From an uncultured Eggerthellaceae bacterium (GTDB taxonomy: Bacteria; Actinomycetota; Coriobacteriia; Coriobacteriales; Eggerthellaceae), in the NCBI GenBank assembly GCA_902497215.1, contig CABVEH010000031.1, positions 1 to 9,582 of the forward strand: a stretch of 9,582 nucleotides of DNA, given 5' to 3'. Shown piece after piece: positions 1 to 5,813 of the stretch. Below the pieces are notes generated by a model. It saw nothing but the letters and a program-made list of their open reading frames with translations. It had not been told where the DNA came from and made no database searches. Made by a program: the position numbers and the translations under genes. How positions within the stretch are numbered: the stretch's first letter is position 1; each line of letters opens with the position of its first letter.

Positions 1-649
1 CCTCGCGGTCCTTCTGCCTGATGAAGTTCGAGTCGGGCATGTGGCGGCGGTGGAAGTCGTGCCACACGCCGATGTCTTCCAGCAACAGGAACTCCACCCC
101 GTTGATGTCCTCGAAGCGCACCCGCTTCTTGGCCGCAAGAGGGTGCTCGGGAGGCACGGCGATGGACAAGGTCTCGGTCATCAGCAGCATGTTTGCAATC
201 ACGGGGAGCAAAAACGGCCTGCTGGATATCCCGAAGTCTATGCTTCCGTCCAACACGCGCTGCTCTATCTCGCTTTCCGACAGCATCTCCGACGTGAGCA
301 GCACGCTGGGGAACCGCTCGACGATGCGCGCCGTCAGATTCCAGAGAGGGGCCGGAGCGCAGGTTCCCACCTTCAACGCCCGCGACCTGCGCGCGGCCTC
401 GTCCACCGCGTCGCACAGCCGCTGCACCTCGCCCAGGACGCTGTGCGCATGCTTCGCCACCATGTGCCCGACGTCGTTCATGGCGACGCGGTTCTTCGCC
501 CTGTCGAACAACGGGTGTCCCAGCTCGGCTTCCAGGCGTTGCACAGAGCGGCTTAGCGCAGGCTGCGAGATGTGCAGCTCTTCTGCGGCGGCCGAGATCG
601 TTCCCAGCCGTTCGATGGCCTCCATCTGGCGCAGTTGTTCAAGCTCCAT
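1..649 (-). CDS. LysR-family transcriptional regulator (C-terminus beyond window edge)
   Basis: The minus-strand frame from ATG at 649 runs open to the left edge, giving 216 residues without a stop. The N-terminus (MELEQLRQMEAIERLGTISA..., then AAEELHISQPALSRSVQRLE and LGHPLFDR) is the classic LysR winged helix-turn-helix, about residues 1-60. A substrate-binding domain starts near residue 88 (LKVGTCAPAPLWNL) and includes the usual segments ending in SIAVPPEHPLA. Family members are about 290-310 residues, so roughly the last third is missing. A strong ribosome site (AGGAG, six bases upstream) fixes the start. The gene diverges from the aldo/keto reductase, the standard arrangement for a LysR protein controlling its neighbour and itself. 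The effector cannot be read from the sequence. Confidence in the family is very high; the target is inferred from position. Confidence 0.95.
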   Translation of the reverse strand, partial: MELEQLRQMEAIERLGTISAAAEELHISQPALSRSVQRLEAELGHPLFDRAKNRVAMNDVGHMVAKHAHSVLGEVQRLCDAVDEAARRSRALKVGTCAPAPLWNLTARIVERFPSVLLTSEMLSESEIEQRVLDGSIDFGISSRPFLLPVIANMLLMTETLSIAVPPEHPLAAKKRVRFEDINGVEFLLLEDIGVWHDFHRRHMPDSNFIRQKDRE

Positions 650-661
650 TGCCTCTCCTGG

Positions 662-698
662 TATGCGCTGAATGCATAGTGGCTTTCCAGATATGCAT
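662..698. promoter_or_regulatory. Candidate LysR operator between divergent genes
   Basis: ATGCATA (672-678) and TATGCAT (692-698) form a perfect 7-bp inverted repeat around a 13-bp spacer. A third half-site, TATGC at 662-666, pairs with GCATA at 674-678. LysR proteins bind partly dyadic T-N11-A sites in divergent intergenic regions, often as two adjacent sites. The position, 13 bp upstream of the lysR start, fits autoregulation and control of the reductase operon. No convincing -35/-10 pair was identified here, so the call rests on symmetry and location. Confidence 0.5.
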
Positions 699-796
699 TG
701 TACATCGGCCAGGTATGGAGGAAGAATCAGAAGCACAAGGCAACGCGTTTCGCTATGCGTCAGCATGGTGGGCGCAAGAAAACGAAAGGATTCCGC

Positions 797-1645
797 ATGA
801 TCGACTTCGAGCTGTCCAACGGGGTCAGGATCCCCGCCATGGGCTTTGGCGTCTTCCAGATGAGCAGCGCCGAGGTGCGCGAGCACCTGCCTCAGGCCAT
901 AGACCTGGGCTTCCGCCACATCGACACGGCCAACGGCTACTTCAACGAGGTGGCAGTGGGCGAGGTCGTGGCGAAAAGCGGCATCCCGCGCGAGGACTTC
1001 TTCATCACGACGAAGCTGTGGCCGCGCGACTATGCCTACGACGATTGCAAGCGGGCCATCGACGCGTCGCTGCGCCGACTTGGGACCGACTACGCCGACC
1101 TGATGCTGTTCCACCAGCCCTACGGGGCCTTCACCGACGGATGGCGAGCCATGGAAGAGGCGCTAGCGGCAGGGAAGGTGCGGTCGATCGGCCTGTCCAA
1201 CTTCCCGCGCGACAAGTACCAGCAGGTGCTCGACGTGGCCGAGGTGGCGCCGCAGGTGCTGCAGGTCGAGCTGAACCCGCGCTGCAACCAACACGAGATG
1301 AAGGAATGGCTTGCCGGCACCGGCGTAGTGTTCGAGGGATGGTACCCGCTGGGCCATGGCGACGCGAAGCTGCTCGAGATCCCCGCAATAGCCGACGCCG
1401 CCCTGGCGCACGGCGTGACCCCGGCCCAGGTGTGCCTGCGCTGGTCAATCCAGGAAGGCAACGTGGTGTTCCCGAAGACGCTCAACGTGCAGCACATGCG
1501 CGAGAACCTGGACGTGTTCGACTTCGAGCTGACGCCTGACGAGATGGCCGCCATCGACGCGATCCCGCAGAAGCCCTACTACGAGGTGCCCGACGAGGCG
1601 CCGGCGTTCATTTCGCAGATGCCCGACTTCGACCAGCAGATGTAA
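797..1645 (+). CDS. Aldo/keto reductase
   Basis: This 282-residue protein is a cytosolic NAD(P)H-dependent carbonyl reductase of the aldo/keto reductase superfamily. All four catalytic residues are visible: D43 in HIDTANGY, Y48, K73 in ITTKLW and H106 in LMLFHQP. The strand-turn KVRSIGLSNF (127-136) and the cofactor-phosphate motif FPKT...R (K227, R235) match the family, and length is normal at about 280. The most similar subgroup is the 2,5-diketo-gluconate reductase type, but substrate cannot be assigned. The frame is open upstream to 698; ATG 797 was chosen because GAAAGGA lies six bases before it and homology begins at once (MIDFELSNGVRIPAMGFG). It is followed after 22 bp by a carboxymuconolactone-decarboxylase-family gene, probably in one operon, and diverges from the LysR regulator. 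Likely roles are detoxification or reduction of aldehydes or quinones (inference). Confidence 0.93.
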   Translation: MIDFELSNGVRIPAMGFGVFQMSSAEVREHLPQAIDLGFRHIDTANGYFNEVAVGEVVAKSGIPREDFFITTKLWPRDYAYDDCKRAIDASLRRLGTDYADLMLFHQPYGAFTDGWRAMEEALAAGKVRSIGLSNFPRDKYQQVLDVAEVAPQVLQVELNPRCNQHEMKEWLAGTGVVFEGWYPLGHGDAKLLEIPAIADAALAHGVTPAQVCLRWSIQEGNVVFPKTLNVQHMRENLDVFDFELTPDEMAAIDAIPQKPYYEVPDEAPAFISQMPDFDQQM

Positions 1646-1667
1646 TTCGCGAAGGAAAGGAACCATC

Positions 1668-1988
1668 ATGGCAATCAAGCAGACCGCAGGACGCGACCAG
1701 CTGGGCGACTTCGCCCCGATGTTCGCCGAGCTGAACGACGACGTGCTGTTCGGCGAGGTGTGGAACGACGAGACGCTCGATCCGAAGACGCGCTCGATGC
1801 TGACGGTGACCACCCTTGTTGCGAAGGGGCTGATCGACCAGTCGTTCCAGTTCCACCTGGCTTCGGCGAAGGCCAACGGAATCACCGCCAAGGAGATGGC
1901 GGCGCTTTTGACGCACGTGGCCTTCTACGCCGGATGGCCGAACGCTTGGGCCGCGTTCCGCATGGCCAAGGAAGTCTACGGGGAATAA
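1668..1988 (+). CDS. Carboxymuconolactone decarboxylase family protein
   Basis: This small protein (106 residues) matches the CMD/AhpD fold. It shows the helical segment DPKTRSMLTVTTLVAKGLID (38-57), FQFHLASAKANGIT with H63, and THVAFYAGWPNAWAAF (82-97). These follow the gamma-carboxymuconolactone decarboxylase pattern (RS...T, HL..A..NG, Y.G.P.A..A). It has no cysteine at all, so it cannot be an AhpD-type peroxidase/disulfide reductase, which needs a CxxC pair. AAAGGA six bases upstream supports the start. It lies 22 bp after the aldo/keto reductase and is probably co-transcribed. CMD-family proteins beside aldo/keto reductases and LysR genes are frequent in anaerobes, but the substrate is generally unknown. 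A true protocatechuate pathway is not implied, since no other genes of it are present. Confidence 0.88.
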   Translation: MAIKQTAGRDQLGDFAPMFAELNDDVLFGEVWNDETLDPKTRSMLTVTTLVAKGLIDQSFQFHLASAKANGITAKEMAALLTHVAFYAGWPNAWAAFRMAKEVYGE

Positions 1989-2008
1989 GAGCTTGCGGCG
2001 TGTCGGGT

Positions 2009-2117
2009 CATGTGACAATGGGGTCGGGTCTTTTGTCACATTGGGCGTGACAGGCTCCTCGTCTCCAGGCGAGTCATCAGCCCAATGTGACAAAAGACCC
2101 GACCCCATTGCCACATG
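2009..2117. repeat. Inverted repeat A, 38-bp arms, convergent gene junction
   Basis: Arms at 2009-2046 and 2080-2117 are complementary at 37 of 38 positions, separated by 33 nt. Each arm itself contains a 30-nt unit with closing stem TGTGAC/GTCACA (2011-2016 with 2035-2040; the right copy, 2086-2091 with 2110-2115, has one mismatch). The repeat lies between the CMD-family gene and the 3' end of merR, so it could terminate or insulate both transcripts, though no U-tract follows. Outside the right arm is a further unit of the same family (2114-2142). To the left, GGCGTGTCGGG (1998-2008) looks like an eroded inverted partner of that outer unit. Confidence 0.9.
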
Positions 2118-2142
2118 TCAAAAGCGAACGTCCCCGGACACG
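2114..2142 (+). repeat. Repeat unit with CGTCCCC core (A2)
   Basis: This 29-nt unit reads CATGTC, then an interior with AAAAGCGAACGTCCCC, then GACACG. The inner TGTC/GACA stem pairs perfectly. The same interior occurs at 6009-6024 and in variant form at 2796-2811, 5974-5988 and 8341-8355, always with CGTCCCC on the plus strand. It ends 13 bp from the merR stop codon. Confidence 0.8.
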
Positions 2143-2155
2143 CCGCTCTCAGGCG

Positions 2156-2608
2156 TCAGTACTTGTTGACGCCGCAGCGCTTCTTGATCTCGAGGATCTC
2201 GGGAGGGATGTCCTCATCGGGCATGTTCTTCGGGGCGTCGTCGGTGCCTGCCTCCACGGCCACGTCGTAGTACCAGCACTTGTAGGTGATGAAGTCGAGG
2301 GCTTCCTGCAGTTTGGCCATTTCGCGTTCGACCGCCTCCTTGCGGCCGTGCACCAGCTGCCTGCGTTGCTCCAGCGTCGAATCGCCCTCCAGGTAGAGGT
2401 CGACGAAGCTCTTTATCTCCTTGATGGGCATGCCGCTGCGCTTCATTCTCTCGATGAAGCGGAACCACTCCAGGTCGCTTTCATCGAACATGCGGGTGCC
2501 TCCGCTGCTGCGCTCCATGTGCGGAAGCAGGCCCTCCTTGTCGTAGTACCGCAAGGCCGAGGGGGTCGTACCGAGCAGCTTCGCTGCGTCGCCGATCGTG
2601 TACATCAT
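2156..2608 (-). CDS. MerR-family transcriptional regulator
   Basis: The 150-residue protein has the MerR winged helix at its N-terminus: MYTIGDAAKLLGTTPSALRYYDKEGLLPH (2-30), followed by the wing and RMFDESDLEWFRFIERMKRSGMPIKEIKSF (39-68). A coiled-coil dimerisation helix follows (about 79-107), with a short effector tail containing YKCWYYDVAVEAGT (109-122) and C145 near the C-terminus. This layout resembles the AdhR/NmlR-like stress-responsive group. The two cysteines (C111, C145) could sense electrophiles, but no Cys is present near residue 54 as in NmlR. Two adjacent ATGs are possible; the first (2608) has AAAGGA eight bases upstream. The gene diverges from the flavodoxin operon. A MerR-type promoter in the gap faces that operon, so it is the probable activator. 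Family call is certain; ligand unknown. Confidence 0.93.
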   Translation of the reverse strand: MMYTIGDAAKLLGTTPSALRYYDKEGLLPHMERSSGGTRMFDESDLEWFRFIERMKRSGMPIKEIKSFVDLYLEGDSTLEQRRQLVHGRKEAVEREMAKLQEALDFITYKCWYYDVAVEAGTDDAPKNMPDEDIPPEILEIKKRCGVNKY

Positions 2609-2631
2609 CGAAAGCGTCCTTTCGCCGAAAG
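2609..2631 (-). promoter_or_regulatory. Alternative hairpins sequestering the merR ribosome site
   Basis: In the merR transcript the leader reads CTTTCGGCGAAAGGACGCTTTCG directly before ATG. The central CGAAAG (complement of 2619-2624) holds the start of the AAAGGA ribosome site. It can pair with the downstream CTTTCG (2609-2614, 4-nt loop) or with an upstream CTTTCG (2626-2631, very tight loop). Pairing would hide the ribosome site and abut the start codon. The stem is short, so control of translation is only a suggestion. Confidence 0.35.
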
Positions 2632-2638
2632 AAAGTCC

Positions 2639-2669
2639 TTGACTTAAACCTAGCTTTAACTATTAGGAT
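2639..2669 (+). promoter_or_regulatory. MerR-type promoter and operator for the flavodoxin operon
   Basis: TTGACT (2639-2644) and TAGGAT (2664-2669) are separated by 19 bp, the over-long spacing typical of promoters activated by MerR-family DNA distortion. Across the start of the spacer lies TTAAACCTAGCTTTAA (2644-2659), a 16-bp near-palindrome with one imperfect base pair on each side of the centre. It points toward the flavodoxin gene and away from merR. The predicted transcript start is near 2676, leaving a leader of about 170 nt that includes inverted repeat B. Confidence 0.75.
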
Positions 2670-2743
2670 TCGGATTGCAATTCACGTCATTGGAAGAATA
2701 CCACTCGAAAAGACGAAGGGGAAATTGTTTGGGGGAGGGGCAA

Positions 2744-2823
2744 GGGCGTGTGTCAGGGGACGTTCACTTTCGACACATGCTCTGGAACATGTGTCGAAAG
2801 TGAACGTCCCCTGACACACGCCC
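2744..2823. repeat. Inverted repeat B, perfect 36-bp arms, in operon leader
   Basis: Arms 2744-2779 and 2788-2823 are exactly complementary around an 8-nt loop. Each arm carries one family unit closed by TGTGTC/GACACA (2790-2795 with 2813-2818) with the CGTCCCC core. It lies between the MerR-type promoter and the flavodoxin start, so the operon mRNA would contain an extremely stable hairpin ending 25 nt before the start codon. It may be a mobile repeat insertion, an attenuator, or an mRNA-stabilising structure. Confidence 0.92.
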
Positions 2824-2848
2824 CACGACAACGAAAGGGGAAATGCAA

Positions 2849-3541
2849 ATGCAAGCAATCAGCAGAAGGAGCTTCGTGAGGCTGGGGGCCATGGCGGGGA
2901 TGTCGGCCTTGGCGGCGATGTCGTTGTCAGCGTGCGGTACGCCACGGTCGGAGTCGTCAGGCTCTTCGCAAGGTTCGCAGTCGTCCAGCAGCTCTTCGAA
3001 CGGGGAGGCAAGCATGGCATCAAGCAGCAGTTCCGCATCGTCCGCAGCCGCGAGCACGGTCGCAGGCGGCAAAACCCTCGTGGCGGTGTTCTCGTGGTCG
3101 GGCAACACGCTGCAGGTGGCCGAGCACATCAACGAACAGGTGGAAAGCGACCTGTTCCGCATCGAGCCTGCGGATCCCTACACCACCAGCTATGACGAGG
3201 TTCTGGACGTGGCACAGGCCGAGCAGCAGTCGGGCGCGCTTCCCGAGTTCGTTGGGGACGTGCAGGACTGGGACCAGTACGACACCATCTTCCTGGGCTA
3301 TCCGGTGTGGTGGTACGACGCCCCGCAGATAATCAAGAGCTTCGCTGCGGCGCACGACTTCGAGGGCAAGACGGTCGTCCCGTTCTGCACCAGCGGCGGA
3401 TCGCAGCTTTCCACTACCCTCGACAGCATCAACGAAGGATGCGCAGGCGCGACGATCATGGACGGCATCACCATTCCCGGAGGCTCGGTGGCGTCGCGCA
3501 TGGGCGACGTGGACGCGTGGCTTGCCGGGCTCGGGCTGTAG
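2849..3541 (+). CDS. Extracytoplasmic flavodoxin, Tat-type lipoprotein
   Basis: This 230-residue protein is a predicted FMN electron carrier anchored outside the membrane. The N-terminus ISRRSFVRLG (R6R7) fits the twin-arginine consensus, followed by a hydrophobic stretch and the lipobox LSAC with C29 as the lipidation site. A long Ser-rich linker (about 31-70) precedes the flavodoxin domain (75-230). That domain has the FMN phosphate loop FSWSGNT (81-87), then DPYTTSYDEV, YDTIFLGYPVWW and GKTVVPFCTSGGS, matching the Flavodoxin_4 type. ATG 2849 was preferred over 2843 because the AAGGGGA ribosome site ends 7 nt before it and only 1 nt before 2843. It is the first gene of a three-gene operon and only 2 bp from the next gene. 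Export as a folded, FMN-loaded protein by Tat is consistent with a redox role at the cell surface (inference). The electron partner is unknown. Confidence 0.9.
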   Translation: MQAISRRSFVRLGAMAGMSALAAMSLSACGTPRSESSGSSQGSQSSSSSSNGEASMASSSSSASSAAASTVAGGKTLVAVFSWSGNTLQVAEHINEQVESDLFRIEPADPYTTSYDEVLDVAQAEQQSGALPEFVGDVQDWDQYDTIFLGYPVWWYDAPQIIKSFAAAHDFEGKTVVPFCTSGGSQLSTTLDSINEGCAGATIMDGITIPGGSVASRMGDVDAWLAGLGL

Positions 3542-3543
3542 CC

Positions 3544-5049
3544 ATGAGGCCCGTCACCAGGAGGTCGTTCGTTCGCGCGGGTGCCGCAGCGGCCGTCCTG
3601 GGCGCAGCCGGCGCTCTGCCTGGATGCTCGGGATGGACGCCTCGCAGCGCACAGCAGGACACCCAATCGCAGGCCGGCTCAGGTAACGGAGGCGAAACCA
3701 TGCAACAGCAAACAACCGCCCAGATAGACGACGGCCTGGTGCTCATAGAGGGCGGCACGTTCATGATGGGAAGCCCCGAAAGCGAGCCGTGGCGGGGTGC
3801 CGACGAAACGCTCCACGAGGTCACGGTGAGCGACTTCTACATCTCCGACAAGGAAGTCACGCAGGGCGAGTATGCGGCCCTTATGCAGGCGAACCCAAGC
3901 GTGCACGTCGGCGACGCGCTTCCGGTGGAGTCGTTATCGTGGCTTGACGCGGTGGCCTTCTGCAACGCGCTCTCCCAAAGGGAGGGCCTTCAGGCGGCGT
4001 ACTCGGTTTCGGGAACGGACGTGTCGTGGGACCGTGCGGCGGACGGCTACCGCCTTCCCACCGAGGCGGAATGGGAGTACGCGTGCCGCGCAGCGACCAC
4101 GACGCCGTTCAACACGCAGACCTACGTGAGCGCCGACACCGAGGCGAACTACTACGGAACCTATCCGTACGAGATAGAGAACAACTACTTCTCGCAAGGG
4201 AACCTGCAGACGTCGCCCGGAATCTACAGGCGCGAGCCGATAGAACCGGGCAGCTTCGCGCCGAACGCATGGGGCCTTTACGACATGCACGGCAACGTCG
4301 CCGAATGGGTGTGGGACGCCTACGGGCCTTACGACACGGCAGCGGCAACCGACCCTGCAGGCTCCGATTCCGGCACGTTGCGCGTCAACAGGGGCGGTGG
4401 CTGGAACGACTTCGGGAAGAACCTGCGAAGCGCCTACCGCGCCGCGTTGCCCGCCGACGGGGCCAGCCCCAGCGTCGGGTTCCGCGTGGCGCGCAACGCC
4501 AGCCCTGGCGCAGGACTGGTGGGGGTGGCAGCCGCTGCTGCAGGCGCCCAAGCTGGCGGAACGGGCGCGGGCGACGGCATCATCGTGTTCTATTCCTGGA
4601 GCGGCAACACGCGCTCCATCGCGCAGGAGATTTCCAGACAGACCGGTTTCCAAGCCGTCGAGCTCGAATTGGAGCGGCCGTACTCGACCGACTACAGCAC
4701 TTGTTTGGAAGAGGCACAGCGCGACCAAAACGCTCAGGCACGACCCGCGCTGGTAACGCGCATCGACGACCTCGACCGCTACGACACGGTTCTGGTCGGC
4801 TACCCCAACTGGTGGGCTTCCATTCCTATGCCCGTCGCAACCTTCCTCGAATCCTACGACTTCGCAGGCAAGACGGTGTTGCCGTTCTGCAGCAACGGCG
4901 GAGGCGGCCTGGGCCAGAGCGTGTCGGCGATTTCGAAGCTGGTGCCCGCTGCCACAGTGAAGGACGGCCTTTCCATCTACTACTCGGGCGGCGCAAGCAT
5001 GTCTTCCGACGTGTCCGCATGGCTTGATGCGTGCGGGGTCTCCCGATGA
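3544..5049 (+). CDS. Tat lipoprotein: FGE/SUMF1-like domain fused to flavodoxin
   Basis: The 501-residue protein has three parts. Residues 1-28 are a Tat-like signal (TRRSFVRAG, R6R7) ending in a probable lipobox LPGC with C28. Residues about 64-318 form a formylglycine-generating-enzyme/SUMF1-like domain: LIEGGTFMMGS, EVTQGEYAAL, YRLPTEAEWEYACRA, WGLYDMHGNVAEWVWD, RGGGWNDFGKNLRSAYR (283-299) and VGFRVAR. After an Ala/Gly linker, residues 345-501 form a flavodoxin with phosphate loop SWSGNT (351-356), YDTVLVGYPNWW and GKTVLPFCSNGG. The paired cysteines of sulfatase-activating FGE, which follow the RGG motif, are absent, so it is not a canonical FGE. NirV- and EgtB-like proteins show that this fold serves other redox roles. 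Start 3544 lies 2 bp after the flavodoxin stop with no clear ribosome site, implying translational coupling. The longer open frame upstream (to 3307) overlaps the previous gene. Exact activity unknown. Confidence 0.88.
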   Translation: MRPVTRRSFVRAGAAAAVLGAAGALPGCSGWTPRSAQQDTQSQAGSGNGGETMQQQTTAQIDDGLVLIEGGTFMMGSPESEPWRGADETLHEVTVSDFYISDKEVTQGEYAALMQANPSVHVGDALPVESLSWLDAVAFCNALSQREGLQAAYSVSGTDVSWDRAADGYRLPTEAEWEYACRAATTTPFNTQTYVSADTEANYYGTYPYEIENNYFSQGNLQTSPGIYRREPIEPGSFAPNAWGLYDMHGNVAEWVWDAYGPYDTAAATDPAGSDSGTLRVNRGGGWNDFGKNLRSAYRAALPADGASPSVGFRVARNASPGAGLVGVAAAAAGAQAGGTGAGDGIIVFYSWSGNTRSIAQEISRQTGFQAVELELERPYSTDYSTCLEEAQRDQNAQARPALVTRIDDLDRYDTVLVGYPNWWASIPMPVATFLESYDFAGKTVLPFCSNGGGGLGQSVSAISKLVPAATVKDGLSIYYSGGASMSSDVSAWLDACGVSR

Positions 5050-5813
5050 CGAAGATCGCGGAAGCGCCGACTGCTGTGGCGAATCCTGAAGAAGCGAGCG
5101 AAGCGAAGGGGACGCAGGCGCGGCAGTTTGAAACGCGTGACAAACCGTCGCATTCGCGCATGGCGGTCGGAGCTTCCCGCAAGGTTCGCATTGTCGTGGA
5201 CGCGTTGCTGGCCATTCTGCTGGTGCTGGTAGTCGCTCTGCCCGTGACCCATGCCGTGGCTCACGAATGGGTGGGCATCGGCGTGGTGGTGCTTGCAATC
5301 GTGCACGTGTGCATCAATGCGAGGCGCATCGTCCGCATGGCGAAGAGGCATTCGCCCGGCACCATGCTGGCGCTGCTTCTGGACTTGGCGCTTGTCGTGG
5401 GCATCGTGGCCATGACCGCAAGCTCGCTGGTGCTGTCCGAGCACGTCTTCTCATGGTTGCCGGCATTCCCGGGAGCGTCTTGGGCACGCACGCTGCACCT
5501 TGCGGGGTCGTACTGGCTTTTCGTCTTGGCGTTCGTGCACTGCGGGATTCATTTCAAGGAGATCGCTGGGAAGGCTATGCGGCGCCCCGTGTGGAAGTGG
5601 GTGGGTCGCGTTGCGTTCGCGGCTTGCCTGGTCGTGGGCGCCTATTGGTTCGCGCAGATGGGCATCTGGTCGTACATGACCCTGCAGGTGCAGTTCGCCT
5701 TCATCGACCCCACGGTTCCCTGGTGGGCGAAGGCTGGCCAGTTCACGGCCATGGCGGTGGCGATTGCAGGCATCAGCCACTACTGCGCCAGCGTCGTTCG
5801 CAAGCTTGCATGA
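5046..5813 (+). CDS. DUF4405-like membrane protein, candidate di-heme cytochrome b
   Basis: This 255-residue integral membrane protein has a charged cytoplasmic N-terminus (1-48) and about six hydrophobic segments (near 49-68, 74-92, 108-130, 150-169, 182-200 and 231-250). Two helices each carry a His pair 14 residues apart: H73/H87 (HEWVGIGVVVLAIVH) and H151/H165 (HLAGSYWLFVLAFVH). In b-type cytochromes such 13-14-residue spacing places ligands for two hemes, one near each membrane face. The HEWVG and LH...Y..LVL..VH patterns resemble DUF4405 proteins. The start codon overlaps the stop of the preceding gene (ATGA), with GCGGGG as a ribosome site; a GTG at 5031 is less likely. As the only membrane-spanning member of the operon it is the natural electron entry point for the two lipoprotein flavodoxins, drawing from quinol or a cytoplasmic donor. 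Heme binding and partners are inferred. Confidence 0.85.
   Translation: MTKIAEAPTAVANPEEASEAKGTQARQFETRDKPSHSRMAVGASRKVRIVVDALLAILLVLVVALPVTHAVAHEWVGIGVVVLAIVHVCINARRIVRMAKRHSPGTMLALLLDLALVVGIVAMTASSLVLSEHVFSWLPAFPGASWARTLHLAGSYWLFVLAFVHCGIHFKEIAGKAMRRPVWKWVGRVAFAACLVVGAYWFAQMGIWSYMTLQVQFAFIDPTVPWWAKAGQFTAMAVAIAGISHYCASVVRKLA

Noticed and set aside
1668..1988. AhpD-type alkylhydroperoxidase
   Set aside because: The protein contains no cysteine, so the required CxxC redox pair is absent.
2009..2117. Inverted repeats A, B and C as ordinary intrinsic terminators
   Set aside because: None is followed by a U-tract, arms of 36-38 bp far exceed a terminator stem, and B lies upstream of a gene. The 6562 hairpin shows what a terminator looks like here.
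3307..3543. Upstream extension of the FGE-flavodoxin frame
   Set aside because: The added 79 residues overlap the flavodoxin gene in another frame and would bury the Tat signal that starts at 3544.
3544..4498. Genuine sulfatase-activating formylglycine-generating enzyme
   Set aside because: The catalytic cysteines following the RGG motif are missing, the protein is predicted to be exported, and no sulfatase gene is in the window.
3934..5298. Long minus-strand open frame (454 codons) across the FGE-flavodoxin gene
   Set aside because: It is antisense to a gene with clear domains. The translation is Arg/Pro/His/Cys-rich with no recognisable motif, typical of shadow frames in GC-rich DNA.
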